Shown: in pieces, positions 45,801 to 49,122 of the stretch
How positions within the stretch are numbered: the first letter of the stretch is position 1
How the letters are laid out: the number at the start of each line of letters is the position of its first letter
NCBI GenBank assembly: GCA_949825025.1
Contig: OX463786.1
Location: 11,460,387 to 11,524,386, forward strand
DNA length: 64,000 nt
Direction: 5' to 3'
Source: Siphlonurus alternatus
Lineage: Eukaryota > Arthropoda > Insecta > Ephemeroptera > Siphlonuridae
Program-made: the position numbers and the translations under genes
The notes under the pieces: generated by a model
The model's input: the letters and a program-made list of their open reading frames with translations, nothing else
Told to the model about the DNA's origin: nothing
The model's database searches: none

Positions 45801-47495
45801 ACAAATATTTTTTTTAAATACTATGAACAGTGCATGCTATTTTTATAATAAGTACAATGGGGTACTGACCAAAAAAAAAAGTTTCAAGTTTTTGTCAACA
45901 TTTCAAAAGTCACGAGAATTTCATGAAGAACAAGCCCTATTACAGCATTCTACGACCATTTCCTGATTTTATATAAATTTTTGAAACCTCTCAAAAATGA
46001 CGTCATAGCATTGAATCTTAAATGGGAAAATAGATCAGTTAACATTGCCAAATCCCATACTTAATATTGAAATGTAACCAAAACTTCATTTGCAAGGTTT
46101 TTAGGTGCTATAGAATCACGATAATGAAGGTTTCAAATTCCTATCTCAATAATTTTTCATTTTAGCAATGTTAACTGATGCATTTTCCCATTTAAGATTC
46201 AACGCTATGACGTAATCAAAAAAAAGTTTTAAAAATTCATATAAAATCAGCAAATTGTCGTAGAATGCTCTATAAGGGCTCGTTCTTCATAGAATTCACA
46301 GTACTTTTTACTAGTATTGCTAACTCAAATGCCGGTCAGTACCCCATTCGTATATTGATTTCTGTAGGGAAAAAATCAGAAAATATTTTACTATAACTAC
46401 TTTCCTCAAAGAATATTTGTAAGCAATGAAAAATGATTATTTTATAATTATGTCATAAGATTCATAAGGTACCAGGTACCAGTCGTTCAGTATTCAAAAT
46501 GTAACTTCAGGAAGTTATTATGAGATGTATTTCAATTTAAATACAAAAAAAAAGTAACATTTTTTAACTAAAAGTAATAAAAACTTTAAAATATGCTGGT
46601 AGTGGAAGAGCGAGGAATTTATTAATTGGACCAAAGGAATACATCATTCTTTTTTTTACATTTAAAAATTTTTAAGGAAAGCTAAGAAATTTGTCGAAAC
46701 AAAATATAAAAACTTAGTGAATCTCTAAAAATAGAAAATACTATATATGAACTACGAGCAAGGCTTTTTGCTTAGGAGCATGTCACTAAAAATATAATTA
46801 TAACAGTCCGTTATGTAAAATTAAAGTAAAATTTGTGAAGCATGTGAAATAAAATTTGTAGTGTACGTAAAATGCAACAACATAGTCTATCTTGAAAAAA
46901 TAAATCCAGTGACTTATGTATTTTATATAAATATCATGTATGATAAAACAGAATAATTATGTTCTTACTATAATAAATTAAGAATATTTGTAAAGAAAAA
47001 TGAGTGATGCTAAAAGTACATATAATTACAAATGCACAATAGACAAACCTCATTTACTATTATTGTTAATTTGGATAAGGATTTCGATCAACTTATGATA
47101 TATTATTTGTCTATAATTGTTTCTGATTTTTTTAAACCAATTAACATCCTCAAAATAAAGAGGAAAATGTTGTGCAAATATTTAACACGTTTTTCCTTGA
47201 TTTTGAGGGTGCTTGAGTGTTTTTTAAATAAAAAACAATGCACTATAACTTTGGGTCCACTATTCAAATAAATATGGAATAAAAATATCATGTAAATTTT
47301 TCATTATAAATTTTATCAAATCAAAAATTAAATTGACTATCTAATAAAATTATATTATAATAATTATCATTAAATGAACTAGTTTATTTCAAAGATAATA
47401 TGGATTATTAAATTTGTACTTACAGGTTTTTCAGAGCGTTGATTCCTCTGAACATCTTCCTACCGACCATCACCATCTGGTTGTGACTCAAGTCC
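3582..47495 (-). CDS. slit: slit, secreted guidance ligand (3' 30 exons, 5' end outside window)
   Basis: Slit is a large secreted glycoprotein that binds Robo receptors and repels axons and migrating cells. The coding parts are (high to low): 47495-47424, 45328-45257, 44916-44697, 43673-43516, 41350-41279, 40052-39981, 39694-39623, 38168-38097, 37206-37135, 32175-32012, 29670-29520, 28798-28652, 27872-27801, 27214-27143, 26601-26438, 25439-25307, 24978-24907, 24310-24239, 23390-23319, 22753-22682, 22357-22194, 20939-20723, 15160-15021, 14205-14036, 13857-13647, 12863-12629, 11724-11501, 10954-10798, 9796-9609, 3829-3582. Every junction has AG acceptor and GT donor and the phases chain without a break (4027 nt; the first base completes a split codon). 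Order is LRR domains D1 (partial) to D4, EGF1-6, laminin G, EGF7, cystine knot, as in known Slits. The first ~140 residues (signal peptide, D1 cap, LRR1-2) are missing because the window ends. Exon calls are by eye, not from transcripts. Confidence 0.97.
3893..7975. repeat. 203-bp satellite array with 5-mer higher-order period
   Basis: The landmark TTAGCTTCCCTATTAGCGGG recurs at 4141, 4344, 4547, 4750, 4953 and onward to 7592, always 203 bp apart, so about 18 clean units plus diverged ones at both edges (before ~4020 and after ~7640). Each unit carries 23-nt inverted arms around GGTATCCCCCGCTAATAGGG (e.g. 4070-4092 and 4145-4167), and short CTAATAGG/CCTATTAG words recur several times. Marker variants repeat every 1015 bp (5 x 203): TCTCGTTTCTTAC at 4823, 5838, 6853 and TCTCGTGTCTTAC at 6041, 7056. 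GC content is above the surrounding intron. Confidence 0.95.
8209..8512. mobile_element. foldback element with AGAGGCTTCAAGT ends
   Basis: Ends AGAGGCTTCAAGT and ACTTGAAGCCTCT. The body includes AAAATGAAGCAAAGTG and TCTCGGTTATAAAT, both shared with the copy at 40213-40497. No coding capacity. Confidence 0.8.
8667..9389. mobile_element. 723-bp inverted-repeat element with CCAGCA-rich arms
   Basis: Ends are CCCAGCAAACC (8667-8677) and GGTTTGCTGGG (9379-9389). The arms continue as imperfect complements (CTGGCCTACAGCTGGCC against its inverse at 9345-9370) and are built of repeated CCAGCA/TGCTGG words, much more GC-rich than the AT-rich core. The core contains a tRNA-like sequence at 8926-9000. 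Confidence 0.8.
8926..9000 (-). repeat. tRNA-like sequence (SINE-head type)
   Basis: On the minus strand it reads TAGAGGATAGGACACC (D-arm like), then a middle arm, then GAGTTCGATTCC (B-box/T-arm) and GGTGGTGAC followed by a T-run. It lacks a well-paired acceptor stem, so I treat it as a tRNA-derived repeat and not a working tRNA. Confidence 0.55.
9575..9606 (-). repeat. tRNA-like 3' half beside EGF7 donor
   Basis: The minus strand runs from the donor GTAAGT into TGTGGGTTCGAGTCCCAGTG and GTGCTCAC, then a T-run. TGGG/CCCA flank a 7-nt loop TTCGAGT, as in a T-arm. Only the 3' half can be seen because coding sequence lies directly upstream. Confidence 0.5.
9609..9796 (-). CDS. slit: slit exon: EGF7
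   Basis: 188 nt, phase 2 to 1. A linker ([15 protein letters not shown]) leads into a six-cysteine [15 protein letters not shown], then [16 protein letters not shown]. KCRRGxC is typical of the last Slit EGF. The donor is CAAC|GTAAGT and is followed at once by a tRNA-like motif. Confidence 0.95.
10430..10490 (-). repeat. slit: diverged copy of slit exon end plus donor
   Basis: Minus-strand text AATCAGTCACCTTCAGGTACC matches the real exon edge GTCAGTCACCTCCAGGTACC (10796-10815), and the intron side GTTTCCACGTTCCC is also shared. The copy is 340 bp from the original. It contains a possible 5' splice site at 10456-10457 with no obvious exon use. Confidence 0.65.
10491..10756. mobile_element. 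foldback element with GTATCGACCT ends
   Basis: Ends GAAGTATCGACCT and ACGTCGATACTCC, inner TTATTGCAGAAATGGATAGAG and its inverse, and two TGACGTCA octamers (10570, 10621) in the arms around a short core. Related copy at 43168-43405. Confidence 0.8.
10798..10954 (-). CDS. slit: slit exon: end of laminin G and acidic linker
   Basis: 157 nt coding for [28 protein letters not shown] and then an acidic run ([11 protein letters not shown]). Fly Slit has a similar acidic stretch here. The acceptor is TTTTCAG and the donor CCAG|GTACC. A diverged second copy of the exon end and donor lies at 10430-10500. Confidence 0.95.
11501..11724 (-). CDS. slit: slit exon: laminin-G second part
   Basis: 224 nt, phase 2 to 1, coding for [20 protein letters not shown], then [17 protein letters not shown] and LRNLSSFNG. 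The donor AACG|GTACGA is non-standard at -1/+4 but gives the right phase. The intron side matches a sequence also found at the next donor. Confidence 0.94.
11764..11862. mobile_element. short foldback element, truncated on left
   Basis: Arms CAATCAGAAATAGTTATTGAT and its inverse around 11822-11850, ending ACAAACAGACCTA. It belongs with the elements at 28014-28132 and 40532-40788 (shared core CTTTATGTTCCATGTACAGA). It lies about 40 bp upstream of a laminin-G exon. Confidence 0.7.
11863..12628 (-). other. AT-rich part of laminin-G intron
   Basis: Very AT-rich with no recognisable element or exon. Confidence 0.6.
12629..12863 (-). CDS. slit: slit exon: end of EGF6 and laminin-G first half
   Basis: 235 nt, phase 1 to 2, coding for [20 protein letters not shown], then [10 protein letters not shown] and [20 protein letters not shown]. 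These motifs are near-invariant in Slit laminin-G domains. The acceptor at 12864-12865 and the first codons lie in an 88-bp unit repeated three more times upstream. Only this proximal copy reads on into the laminin-G domain; the others meet an in-frame TGA. Confidence 0.95.
12829..13180. repeat. slit: four tandem 88-bp units spanning a slit splice acceptor
   Basis: GAGACTGATGCTGGTGAGG begins at 12829, 12917, 13005 and 13093: an exact 88-bp period. Each unit holds, on the minus strand, the pyrimidine tract and acceptor TTTGTTCTCCAG followed by codons for [12 protein letters not shown]. The unit nearest the exon continues into laminin G; units 2-4 continue as FNN-S-stop. Unit 4 differs from unit 1 within the coding part only at synonymous sites (AAG/AAA, GAG/GAA). 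Confidence 0.95.
13181..13646 (-). other. rest of EGF6 intron
   Basis: AT-rich, with no recognisable element. Confidence 0.6.
13647..13857 (-). CDS. slit: slit exon: EGF5, processing region and EGF6
   Basis: 211 nt starting in phase 0 with [18 protein letters not shown]. The linker reads [19 protein letters not shown]. In studied Slits the protein is cut into N- and C-terminal parts between EGF5 and EGF6, next to the TSPC motif; that this protein is cut the same way is inference. The acceptor CCAG follows a pyrimidine-poor stretch, with a long A/T tract further upstream, so this site is worth confirming from RNA. Confidence 0.92.
14036..14205 (-). CDS. slit: slit exon: EGF4 and start of EGF5
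   Basis: 170 nt coding for [18 protein letters not shown], then [18 protein letters not shown] and [11 protein letters not shown]. It ends in phase 0. MDHFTHY-like text is characteristic of Slit EGF4. Confidence 0.95.
14206..15020 (-). other. EGF3-EGF4 intron
   Basis: AT-rich, about 815 bp. I see no exon, RNA gene or clear repeat. Confidence 0.6.
15021..15160 (-). CDS. slit: slit exon: end of EGF2 and EGF3
   Basis: 140 nt, phase 2 to 1, coding for [19 protein letters not shown], then CENNATCVD and [14 protein letters not shown] is a calcium-binding EGF signature. Confidence 0.95.
15300..16269 (-). repeat. retrotransposon 3' region with duplicated ~130-bp block
   Basis: Blocks at about 15525-15650 and 15738-15855 match closely (e.g. 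GAAGCTACATCTCATACAA and ATATGAAAGATTATTCAATA in both), about 212 bp apart. TTTGTTTGTTTGTTTG next to a T-run at 15668-15709 separates them. This may be a built-in 3' tail repeat or two nested tails. The rest is AT-rich. Confidence 0.6.
16270..19182 (-). CDS. retrotransposon ORF2: AP-endonuclease and reverse transcriptase
   Basis: 970 residues, unbroken. The N-terminal endonuclease has NLNIRS (37-42), TETH (67-70), GDINLN (170-175), CIDHIF (217-222) and TDHYLIG (240-246). The reverse transcriptase has [10 protein letters not shown] (531-540), the first catalytic aspartate in [11 protein letters not shown] (602-612), GTPQGG (660-665) and the FADD catalytic box (691-694). No RNase H or protease domain is visible. 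This is the layout of APE-type non-LTR elements, which nick DNA and copy their RNA at the nick. Exact clade (CR1, Jockey or a relative) needs a tree. It starts at the first ATG after ORF1's stop. Confidence 0.93.
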   Translation of the reverse strand: MNSFDQNFDEIKCQNYFNLNDWVKNYDQNNSNFFIINLNIRSARKNWNNFISQISEQIHQINCIILTETHLKKEEEAQYQISGFYQLAKSRKYDKIKKGGGIMIFIRKTEQVRVILSEDSLYYEHLSVKINDMYLFAIYRQPNLNKNLFLNDIKKNILKQHTNNKLIIIGDINLNLFDKSSGIIEKYKDMMYKSGLISLINSPTREEIANEKLSSTCIDHIFVRDIKINIESCVIQYKITDHYLIGAVLQKDIMINDKNNVTYIDQKMLEKEIKKIRWGFLKGLNDMDLIYNKIQNVFSYLFKICTISKNINVNNNLGKPWMTNQIKSCMVIRDTLFRKHKSNPTNKEYKAAYQSMRNKVTNLVKSAKRKYDKIEFNKLTGDMRLAWNYINNLLGKPNSSIDDVIIRYMGDKNIKDVANCFAETFVDGVNKLIHKCDIKFSIVNNVNACQSLYLPKITNEETKDLIANSKVKKAPGFDKITLKHIKMGGDELCLSLTKFINLCISNKRFPSSLKKNICRPIYKGGCHKNCNNYRPIMLSSIIDKIPQKYITTNLTDYLAEYKLINKNQYAYQKGRSTNDLIEDMSQFIYNELKDNKHVVGLFVDFTKAFDTLNQDILFDELEKVGIRGPTLDLIRDYLKNRKIMVEINNVKGDEWEIKWGTPQGGTISAILFNIYVNSIFSVLKNCRLFMFADDLLILVSNRDFSEAHKNLQINANQLAYWAHDYGLNINTNKTKVMHICNKYLRKNECIKITIHNNDCLHKFFENCTCEIIEQVKIHKYLGIIIDENFEWHPQINKIINKLRSVMAQIYKLKSIINEKTLRKVYFALVHPFIIYGILGWGFTESGAMTKLIKMQKRVLKSMKIGDKFESDDNVYKYWNVLPVNLQAKFSLIYKRYFDSNHGELRVHNYDTRLILYDPLIAPKRLNRFCEKTWDYIVPRLWNEMPLNLKSLESKNLVKKHIKNWLLSLSK
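19230..20180 (-). CDS. retrotransposon ORF1: PHD-like finger and FP25K-like C-terminus
   Basis: 316 residues. Residues 3-51 give Cx2C-x11-Cx2C-x4-H-x2-C-x18-Cx2C, a C4HC3 PHD-type zinc finger ([24 protein letters not shown]). Residues 55-155 are charged and heptad-like, probably coiled coil. The C-terminal third ([53 protein letters not shown]) resembles the FP25K-like domain seen in ORF1 of insect CR1/Jockey elements; the name rests on family knowledge. ORF1 proteins bind element RNA and assist integration. The frame is unbroken, so the copy may be young. Confidence 0.85.
   Translation of the reverse strand: MNCVQCDLVIDDDEYISCKICKQPAHSDCAKKRPGRPAKQFNKLAWLCKVCVNKEGKQSGETSDNSEGGDDENNIKSIFTMLKKLDKKVDDLVTKSEEISDIKKTCEFLSESYDVFLKKQEEHDSKIKFLDNQVESLVKDNKENNTIIYEIHTRVGDIEQERLAMNIEISGIKQTATENINDIVKNISVELGIERSLEHVVEVYRKNTPRRGMLGVPPSLIVRFNSLPQRELWLQKDLNKKLTVGAALKDGSTGKVFINEQLTPFHKRLLWLAKQRARSKNYEFVWSKKGKIFVRKDQLTNIVRITSEVDIDRKIV
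20411..20722 (-). other. EGF2 intron upstream of the retrotransposon
   Basis: AT-rich intron between the retrotransposon leader and the EGF1 exon donor. No element recognised. Confidence 0.5.
20723..20939 (-). CDS. slit: slit exon: EGF1 and first part of EGF2
   Basis: 217 nt, phase 1 to 2, coding for [19 protein letters not shown], then an EGF core ([19 protein letters not shown]) and the start of the next EGF (NPCRNHGTC). The following intron holds the retrotransposon, so EGF2 is split by about 5.6 kb. Confidence 0.96.
20940..22193 (-). other. D4-EGF1 intron
   Basis: Holds a whole TTAA foldback element (21695-22055). The other parts are AT-rich apart from a GC-richer 130 bp next to the D4 cap donor (22060-22193), for which I have no name. 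Confidence 0.6.
21695..22055. mobile_element. TTAA-bounded foldback element (361 bp)
   Basis: Begins TTAAGGTAGAGATAACGCG and ends with the inverse (CGCGTTATCTCTACCTTAA). The arms pair along most of their length (GTTCTCCTTTACATACC / GGTATGTAAAGGAGAAC; AAACGAGCTAGTTTTTGAG and its complement), leaving a short loop near 21865. TTAA at both ends is the target of piggyBac-type transposases, so this is a candidate piggyBac-mobilised MITE. Confidence 0.85.
22194..22357 (-). CDS. slit: slit exon: D4 C-terminal cap
   Basis: A 164-nt exon, phase 2 to 1, coding for [20 protein letters not shown], then [11 protein letters not shown] and [13 protein letters not shown] is diagnostic. D4 mediates dimerisation in studied Slits. 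Confidence 0.97.
22682..22753 (-). CDS. slit: slit exon: D4 LRR4
   Basis: A 72-nt, phase 2-2 exon coding for [19 protein letters not shown]. SLHGNxIS fits Slit D4. Confidence 0.96.
23319..23390 (-). CDS. slit: slit exon: D4 LRR3
   Basis: A 72-nt, phase 2-2 exon coding for [29 protein letters not shown] is nearly invariant in Slits. Confidence 0.97.
24239..24310 (-). CDS. slit: slit exon: D4 LRR2
   Basis: A 72-nt, phase 2-2 exon coding for [19 protein letters not shown]. [14 protein letters not shown] is a Slit D4 signature and contains two possible N-glycosylation sites (NWT, NLT). Confidence 0.96.
24907..24978 (-). CDS. slit: slit exon: D4 LRR1
   Basis: A 72-nt, phase 2-2 exon coding for [19 protein letters not shown]. 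Donor GTAAGT. Confidence 0.95.
24979..25306 (-). other. intron before D4 LRR1
   Basis: 328 bp of AT-rich intron with nothing recognisable. Confidence 0.6.
25307..25439 (-). CDS. slit: slit exon: D4 N-terminal cap
   Basis: 133 nt coding for [19 protein letters not shown] and [15 protein letters not shown]. CLGDxYCPPxCxCxGTVV identifies the fourth Slit domain. The acceptor is GTCTAG; phases 1 to 2. Confidence 0.97.
25550..26410. repeat. two tandem copies of a ~440-bp intronic repeat
   Basis: The stretch from about 25550 (CTCTTAAAATACATTACTG, CTTGACTGAATTTCCACAG, CGCCATGGCCACAATTCATT) recurs from about 25995 (CTTTTAAAATACATCACTG, CTTGACTGAGTTTCCACAG, TGCCGTGGCCATAACATTAT). The tails also match (ACCCCGACTCTA at about 25937 and 26373). 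It fills most of the D3-D4 intron. Confidence 0.75.
26438..26601 (-). CDS. slit: slit exon: D3 C-terminal cap
   Basis: A 164-nt exon, phase 2 to 1, coding for [20 protein letters not shown] and, near its end, FKCTG. It has the same length and phases as the D2 and D4 cap exons, which points to domain duplication in the family. Confidence 0.96.
27143..27214 (-). CDS. slit: slit exon: D3 LRR4
   Basis: A 72-nt, phase 2-2 exon coding for [31 protein letters not shown] is conserved in Slits. Confidence 0.97.
27801..27872 (-). CDS. slit: slit exon: D3 LRR3
   Basis: A 72-nt, phase 2-2 exon coding for [18 protein letters not shown]. Acceptor TCACAG, donor GTGAGT. Confidence 0.95.
28014..28132. mobile_element. 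119-bp foldback element, GGTCTGTTCGTAAATAC ends
   Basis: Ends GGTCTGTTCGTAAATACACA and the exact inverse (TGTGTATTTACGAACAGACC). Arms continue through CAATCAGA-AGAATCGAT around the core CCTTATGTTCCATGTACAGA. Relatives at 11764-11862 and 40532-40788. Confidence 0.9.
28652..28798 (-). CDS. slit: slit exon: D3 LRR1-2
   Basis: A 147-nt, phase 2-2 exon carrying two fused repeats: [19 protein letters not shown] and [18 protein letters not shown]. It is the only slit exon here with two whole LRRs. Confidence 0.96.
28950..29209. mobile_element. TTAA-bounded foldback element (260 bp, shorter copy)
   Basis: Begins TTAAGGTAGAGATAATACGG and ends ATTATCTCTACTTTAA. The right arm holds CTAGCTCGTTTTTGTATACC and GATATTTTACCTACTGATAG as in the 361-bp copy, but about 100 bp of the left arm is missing. 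Extra inverted words CAGCTGGCC/GGCCAGCTG sit inside both ends. Confidence 0.85.
29326..29458. mobile_element. foldback element, CACTCCTCGC ends
   Basis: Ends CACTCCTCGCATCTAAAAAG and AGATGCGAGAGGCGAGGAGTG, middle CCTTGTTAATCGCCAT pairing with ATGGTGATTAACAAG, and a long T-run in the right arm. The related copy at 40605-40730 is inserted inside another element. Confidence 0.8.
29520..29670 (-). CDS. slit: slit exon: D3 N-terminal cap
   Basis: 151 nt coding for [20 protein letters not shown], then [19 protein letters not shown]. Phase 1 to 2. CEGTTVDC marks the third Slit leucine-rich domain. Confidence 0.96.
29671..32011 (-). other. D2-D3 intron (2.3 kb)
   Basis: AT-rich. It has a (TA)n run near 30389-30413, a perfect-arm hairpin CACCATGCCC/GGGCATGGTG at about 31437-31472, and a possible diverged repeat of the D3 cap edge at 29755-29880 (GTAGTTCTTCAAAGCCTAAG, AGTTCCTCAGAGCATATG) resembling the acceptor side at 29658-29680. 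No other exon found. Confidence 0.55.
32012..32175 (-). CDS. slit: slit exon: D2 C-terminal cap
   Basis: A 164-nt exon coding for the cap: [20 protein letters not shown], then [13 protein letters not shown] and FKCKG. It starts in phase 2 and ends in phase 1. [13 protein letters not shown] and ETSGARC are Slit signatures. Confidence 0.97.
33816..34163. mobile_element. 348-bp foldback element with three TGACGTCA sites
   Basis: Outer arms ATTAAAGGCATACAGGCCTC-AAATTACAAATTAGA and inverse (CTAATTTGTAATTTGAGGCG). Inner arms CGAAGTCGC/GCGACTTCG and AGTCCTTGATGACGTCA, with TGACGTCA at 33959, 33979 and 34021. No coding capacity. Confidence 0.85.
34703..35029. mobile_element. foldback element, third AATGGACAAC-family copy
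   Basis: Shares the middle GACGCCTCCAGGGGGCGTGG and right end CTGCAATAAAAAAAATTTCATG with 1800-2137. The left end is diverged. Confidence 0.8.
36402..36547. mobile_element. 146-bp foldback element, AAGCCAGTATTACAC ends
   Basis: Ends AAGCCAGTATTACAC and GTGTAATACAGGCTT. Arms pair over GCATACAATTTTTCCTTACA and the inverse near 36502-36521. Fragments of the same arm occur at about 40512-40528 and 49885-49940. Confidence 0.85.
37135..37206 (-). CDS. slit: slit exon: D2 LRR5
   Basis: A 72-nt, phase 2-2 exon coding for [33 protein letters not shown] is conserved across Slits. It is followed by a 5-kb intron. Confidence 0.97.
37207..38096 (-). other. intron between D2 LRR4 and LRR5
   Basis: About half of it is the 396-bp foldback element at 37573-37968. 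The rest is AT-rich. Confidence 0.6.
37573..37968. mobile_element. 396-bp foldback element, CAATAGACAATAATGGTT ends
   Basis: Outer ends CAATAGACAATAATGGTT and exact inverse. Arms run inward through AAAATTATGCTTTTCTGAAT to GGTGGTACA/TGTACCACC and TGGGACAACC/GGTTGTCCCA. Near the centre is a tandem GTCATCAATAGCCAATCACAG (twice), plus TGACGTCA at 37734 and 37799. Confidence 0.9.
38097..38168 (-). CDS. slit: slit exon: D2 LRR4
   Basis: A 72-nt, phase 2-2 exon coding for [29 protein letters not shown] is nearly invariant in Slits. Confidence 0.97.
38169..39622 (-). other. intron between D2 LRR3 and LRR4
   Basis: 1.45 kb, AT-rich, with no recognisable element or exon. Confidence 0.6.
39623..39694 (-). 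CDS. slit: slit exon: D2 LRR3
   Basis: A 72-nt, phase 2-2 exon coding for [25 protein letters not shown] is diagnostic of Slit D2. The intron before it is only 286 bp, one of the shortest in the gene. Confidence 0.96.
39981..40052 (-). CDS. slit: slit exon: D2 LRR2
   Basis: A 72-nt, phase 2-2 exon coding for [19 protein letters not shown]. Acceptor TTTTAG, donor GTAAGT. Confidence 0.95.
40213..40497. mobile_element. foldback element, second AGAGGCTTCAAGT copy
   Basis: Ends AGAGGCTTCAAGT and ACTTGAAGCCTC. Shares AAAATGAAGCAAAGTG, TCTCGGTTATAAAT and TCAGCTGACTTGAAGCC with 8209-8512. A third relative may be the fragment TTTCAAGTCAGCTGATTTTG at about 61690. Confidence 0.85.
40532..40788. mobile_element. 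foldback element interrupted by a second foldback element
   Basis: Outer arms CTCTGTTCGTAAATACACAA and TTGTGTATTTACAAACACAG belong to the family at 28014-28132. Its core is split by an inner element at 40605-40730 (ACTCCTCGCCTCTGAAAAG / CTTTTCATAGGCGAGAACT) of the family at 29326-29458. Confidence 0.85.
41279..41350 (-). CDS. slit: slit exon: D2 LRR1
   Basis: A 72-nt, phase 2-2 exon coding for [19 protein letters not shown]. RLEQNxIT is a Slit D2 signature. D2 is the Robo-binding domain in studied Slits. Confidence 0.95.
43018..43090 (-). repeat. tRNA-like sequence (SINE-head type)
   Basis: On the minus strand: TGTTGGTTAGAACGCC (D-arm/A-box like), a middle arm, GGGGTTCAAATCCC (T-arm, 4-bp stem, B-box) and GGTGGAGACTAC followed by a T-run. 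The acceptor stem does not pair convincingly, so a tRNA pseudogene or SINE head is more likely than a tRNA. Confidence 0.55.
43168..43405. mobile_element. foldback element, second GTATCGACCT copy
   Basis: Ends ATGGAGTATCGACCT and AGGTCTATACTCCAT, inner TTATTGCAGAAATGGATAGA and inverse, with long pairing arms (AAAATACTTCCAGGCCTGTA). Unlike 10491-10756 it lacks TGACGTCA. Confidence 0.85.
43516..43673 (-). CDS. slit: slit exon: end of D1 cap and D2 N-terminal cap
   Basis: 158 nt beginning in phase 0 with ELKCSGL, then the D2 cap [19 protein letters not shown] and the first LRR residues. Cysteine spacing CxxxCxCxxxxxxC fits the Slit LRRNT. The donor is CT|GTGAGT. Confidence 0.96.
43725..43775 (+). 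repeat. T-arm-like tRNA fragment
   Basis: Reads GAGAGATCCGGGGTTCAAAGCCCGGTGTAGAC then a T-rich run. CCGGG/CCCGG stem around TTCAAAG is T-arm like; the 5' half is not recognisable. It is on the plus strand, opposite to slit. Confidence 0.4.
43776..44696 (-). other. D1-D2 intron
   Basis: AT-rich with no clear element. AGGCCAGAGCATTTCAGTTCC of the exon edge has a faint echo at about 43945-43985 (CCGGCCAGTGTATTCC, AACGTGGAACGTGGCAT against AACATGGAACATGGCAT), suggesting a ~290-bp duplication of exon edge plus intron. Confidence 0.5.
44697..44916 (-). CDS. slit: slit exon: D1 LRR5 and C-terminal cap
   Basis: A 220-nt exon with the repeat [15 protein letters not shown] followed by the cysteine-rich cap ([19 protein letters not shown]). 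It ends in phase 0 after HDQ. The cap closes leucine-rich domain D1. Confidence 0.96.
45257..45328 (-). CDS. slit: slit exon: D1 LRR4
   Basis: A 72-nt, phase 2-2 exon coding for one repeat, [19 protein letters not shown]. The motif QLDNNQxTCLDE is a strong match to Slit D1. Splice sites are TTACAG and GTAAGT. Confidence 0.95.
45329..47423 (-). other. intron between D1 LRR3 and LRR4
   Basis: Contains a possible AATGGACAAC-related element (about 45515-45780, with TGACGTCA at 45611 and right end CCTGCAATAAAAATTCATG) and a clear 493-bp foldback (45856-46348). The rest is AT-rich. Confidence 0.6.
45856..46348. mobile_element. 493-bp foldback element, AATGGGGTACTGACC ends
   Basis: Ends AATGGGGTACTGACC and GGTCAGTACCCCATT. 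Arms pair over GCATTCTACGACCATTT / GTCGTAGAATGC and TTGAATCTTAAATGGGAAAA and its inverse. TGACGTCA at 45998; the matching right-arm site is mutated to TGACGTAA. Confidence 0.85.
47424..47495 (-). CDS. slit: slit exon: D1 LRR3
   Basis: A 72-nt exon coding for one leucine-rich repeat that opens [13 protein letters not shown] and ends NALKNL. It corresponds to the third repeat of fly D1. It is phase 2 on both sides (acceptor CTCAG, donor GTAAGT). It is the most 5' slit exon I can find here. Confidence 0.93.
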
Positions 47496-47820
47496 CTGAG
47501 AACAGAAGAGAAATTCGATTTCATTAGAAATCAGCAGGAAGGATTGTGATGACTTCAGGTGTTTGAATAAGACCCAACAATCAGGTTCAATTTATTATGG
47601 ACTTTACTTTTCTAAATCAGTCATTGATAATAAAACTAAAAATTCAATTTTATCCACATTTGCAGGTTGATATAGTGAATTGATATTTAAGGAATATAAT
47701 ACAAAATTATATAATATAATGAAATTGTAACCTTTAATTGCAAGGACCCGTTAATTGCAGGCACCTCATTAACCCCAGCATTACCAAGCTATACCAAGGG
47801 GGGTCGAAACGAACCTCCAT

Positions 47821-48179
47821 TTAAAAGTAAGGTAACGCCATCAATGTTAAAAAAAATCTCTCACACAAAAATTCTGAAAAAAATTTAAAATGTTCTCCTC
47901 TACACCCCCTATCAGTAGCTAAAATATCAGGTACAAATACAAATTTGATCTAGTTTTTGAGTTATGAATTTTTAAAGTTGACTTCTTTAACATGGAGAAA
48001 TGGAAATCCCATGTTAAATTAGTCAACTTTAAAATTTCATAACTCAAAAACTAGATCGAATTTGTATACCTGATATTTTAGCTACTGATAGGGGGTGTAG
48101 AGGAGAACATTTTAAATTTTTTTCATAATTTTTGTGTGAGGGATTTTTTTTAACATTGGTGGCGTTACCTTACCCTTAA
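47821..48179. mobile_element. TTAA-bounded foldback element (359 bp)
   Basis: Begins TTAAAAGTAAGGTAACGCCA and ends GGCGTTACCTTACCCTTAA. Arms include GTTCTCCTCTACACCCCCTA and inverse and AACTAGATCGAATTTGTATA. Same body as 21695-22055 with a different outer 15 bp. Confidence 0.85.
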
Positions 48180-48687
48180 ATCACAAATTAAAATTAAAAG
48201 TCTTTTTTTTTTTACACTATACAATTTTTAACCTGTATCTCATATAAATATATTTATATATAACTTGAGGTTATGAATAATTGTAAAAATAATTGGTAAT
48301 TCTTTGGGCTGGGACCGATTTATATTATATTTTATCCATCGAGATTTAATATTACTTTAATCATATTTATAACAACATTAATATACTATATTATTGTTTG
48401 GAATTAAATTCTCATAGAGAATAAATTAATTAAATAGTATTGTATATTATTTATATTATGAGTAACAAAAATATTACTAATATTATTGGATTGAAAAATA
48501 TTACTTACATATATTATAATATATTTATTAATATATATTTTAATCAAATTATTTGATTATTATTGTAATAATATTTTAACAAGGTGCACATTAAAGTTTG
48601 TTTAAGTACCTATTATTAATAGTAAAACACTTTGTAGTCATTATTGAAAGTTTAATAACGTCATTTTACAAGTATACCTATGAAAGA

Positions 48688-48810
<123 letters not shown>

Positions 48811-48990
48811 GGGGGAGAGAGGCACATAAAGTGCTCTAAAATTAATTTGGCTTTACCTTTATACCACACATTCCCATAACACAATCAGGCAACTGCTTTG
48901 CCCTCCATAACAAGCAGTAATGTTTGTTAATGGCACTCAAATACACTGTCAAACATTAATAGTCATTACGCATGCAGTACAGTATATAAC

Positions 48991-49122
48991 GGGTGCGATT
49001 CACGAAGAAAGCCAGCAGGTTTCTAACTACATTTAGCTTAACCACGTTTACCTGTTTTACGTGTTAAACCATCTGGTTAAACGTGGTTAGAAACCTGGTT
49101 AACTGCTTTGTGAATTACGCCC
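48991..49122. mobile_element. 132-bp foldback element, GGGTGCGATTCAC ends
   Basis: Ends GGGTGCGATTCACGAAG and CTTTGTGAATTACGCCC. Arms CCAGCAGGTTTCTAACTAC and inverse, CACGTTTACC/GGTTAAACGTG. The ends resemble those of 56230-56405 (ATTCAC-AAGC). Confidence 0.85.

Noticed and set aside
22000..47500. Intronic microRNA of the miR-218 type, as found in vertebrate Slit genes
   Set aside because: No match to the mature sequence was seen on either strand by eye.
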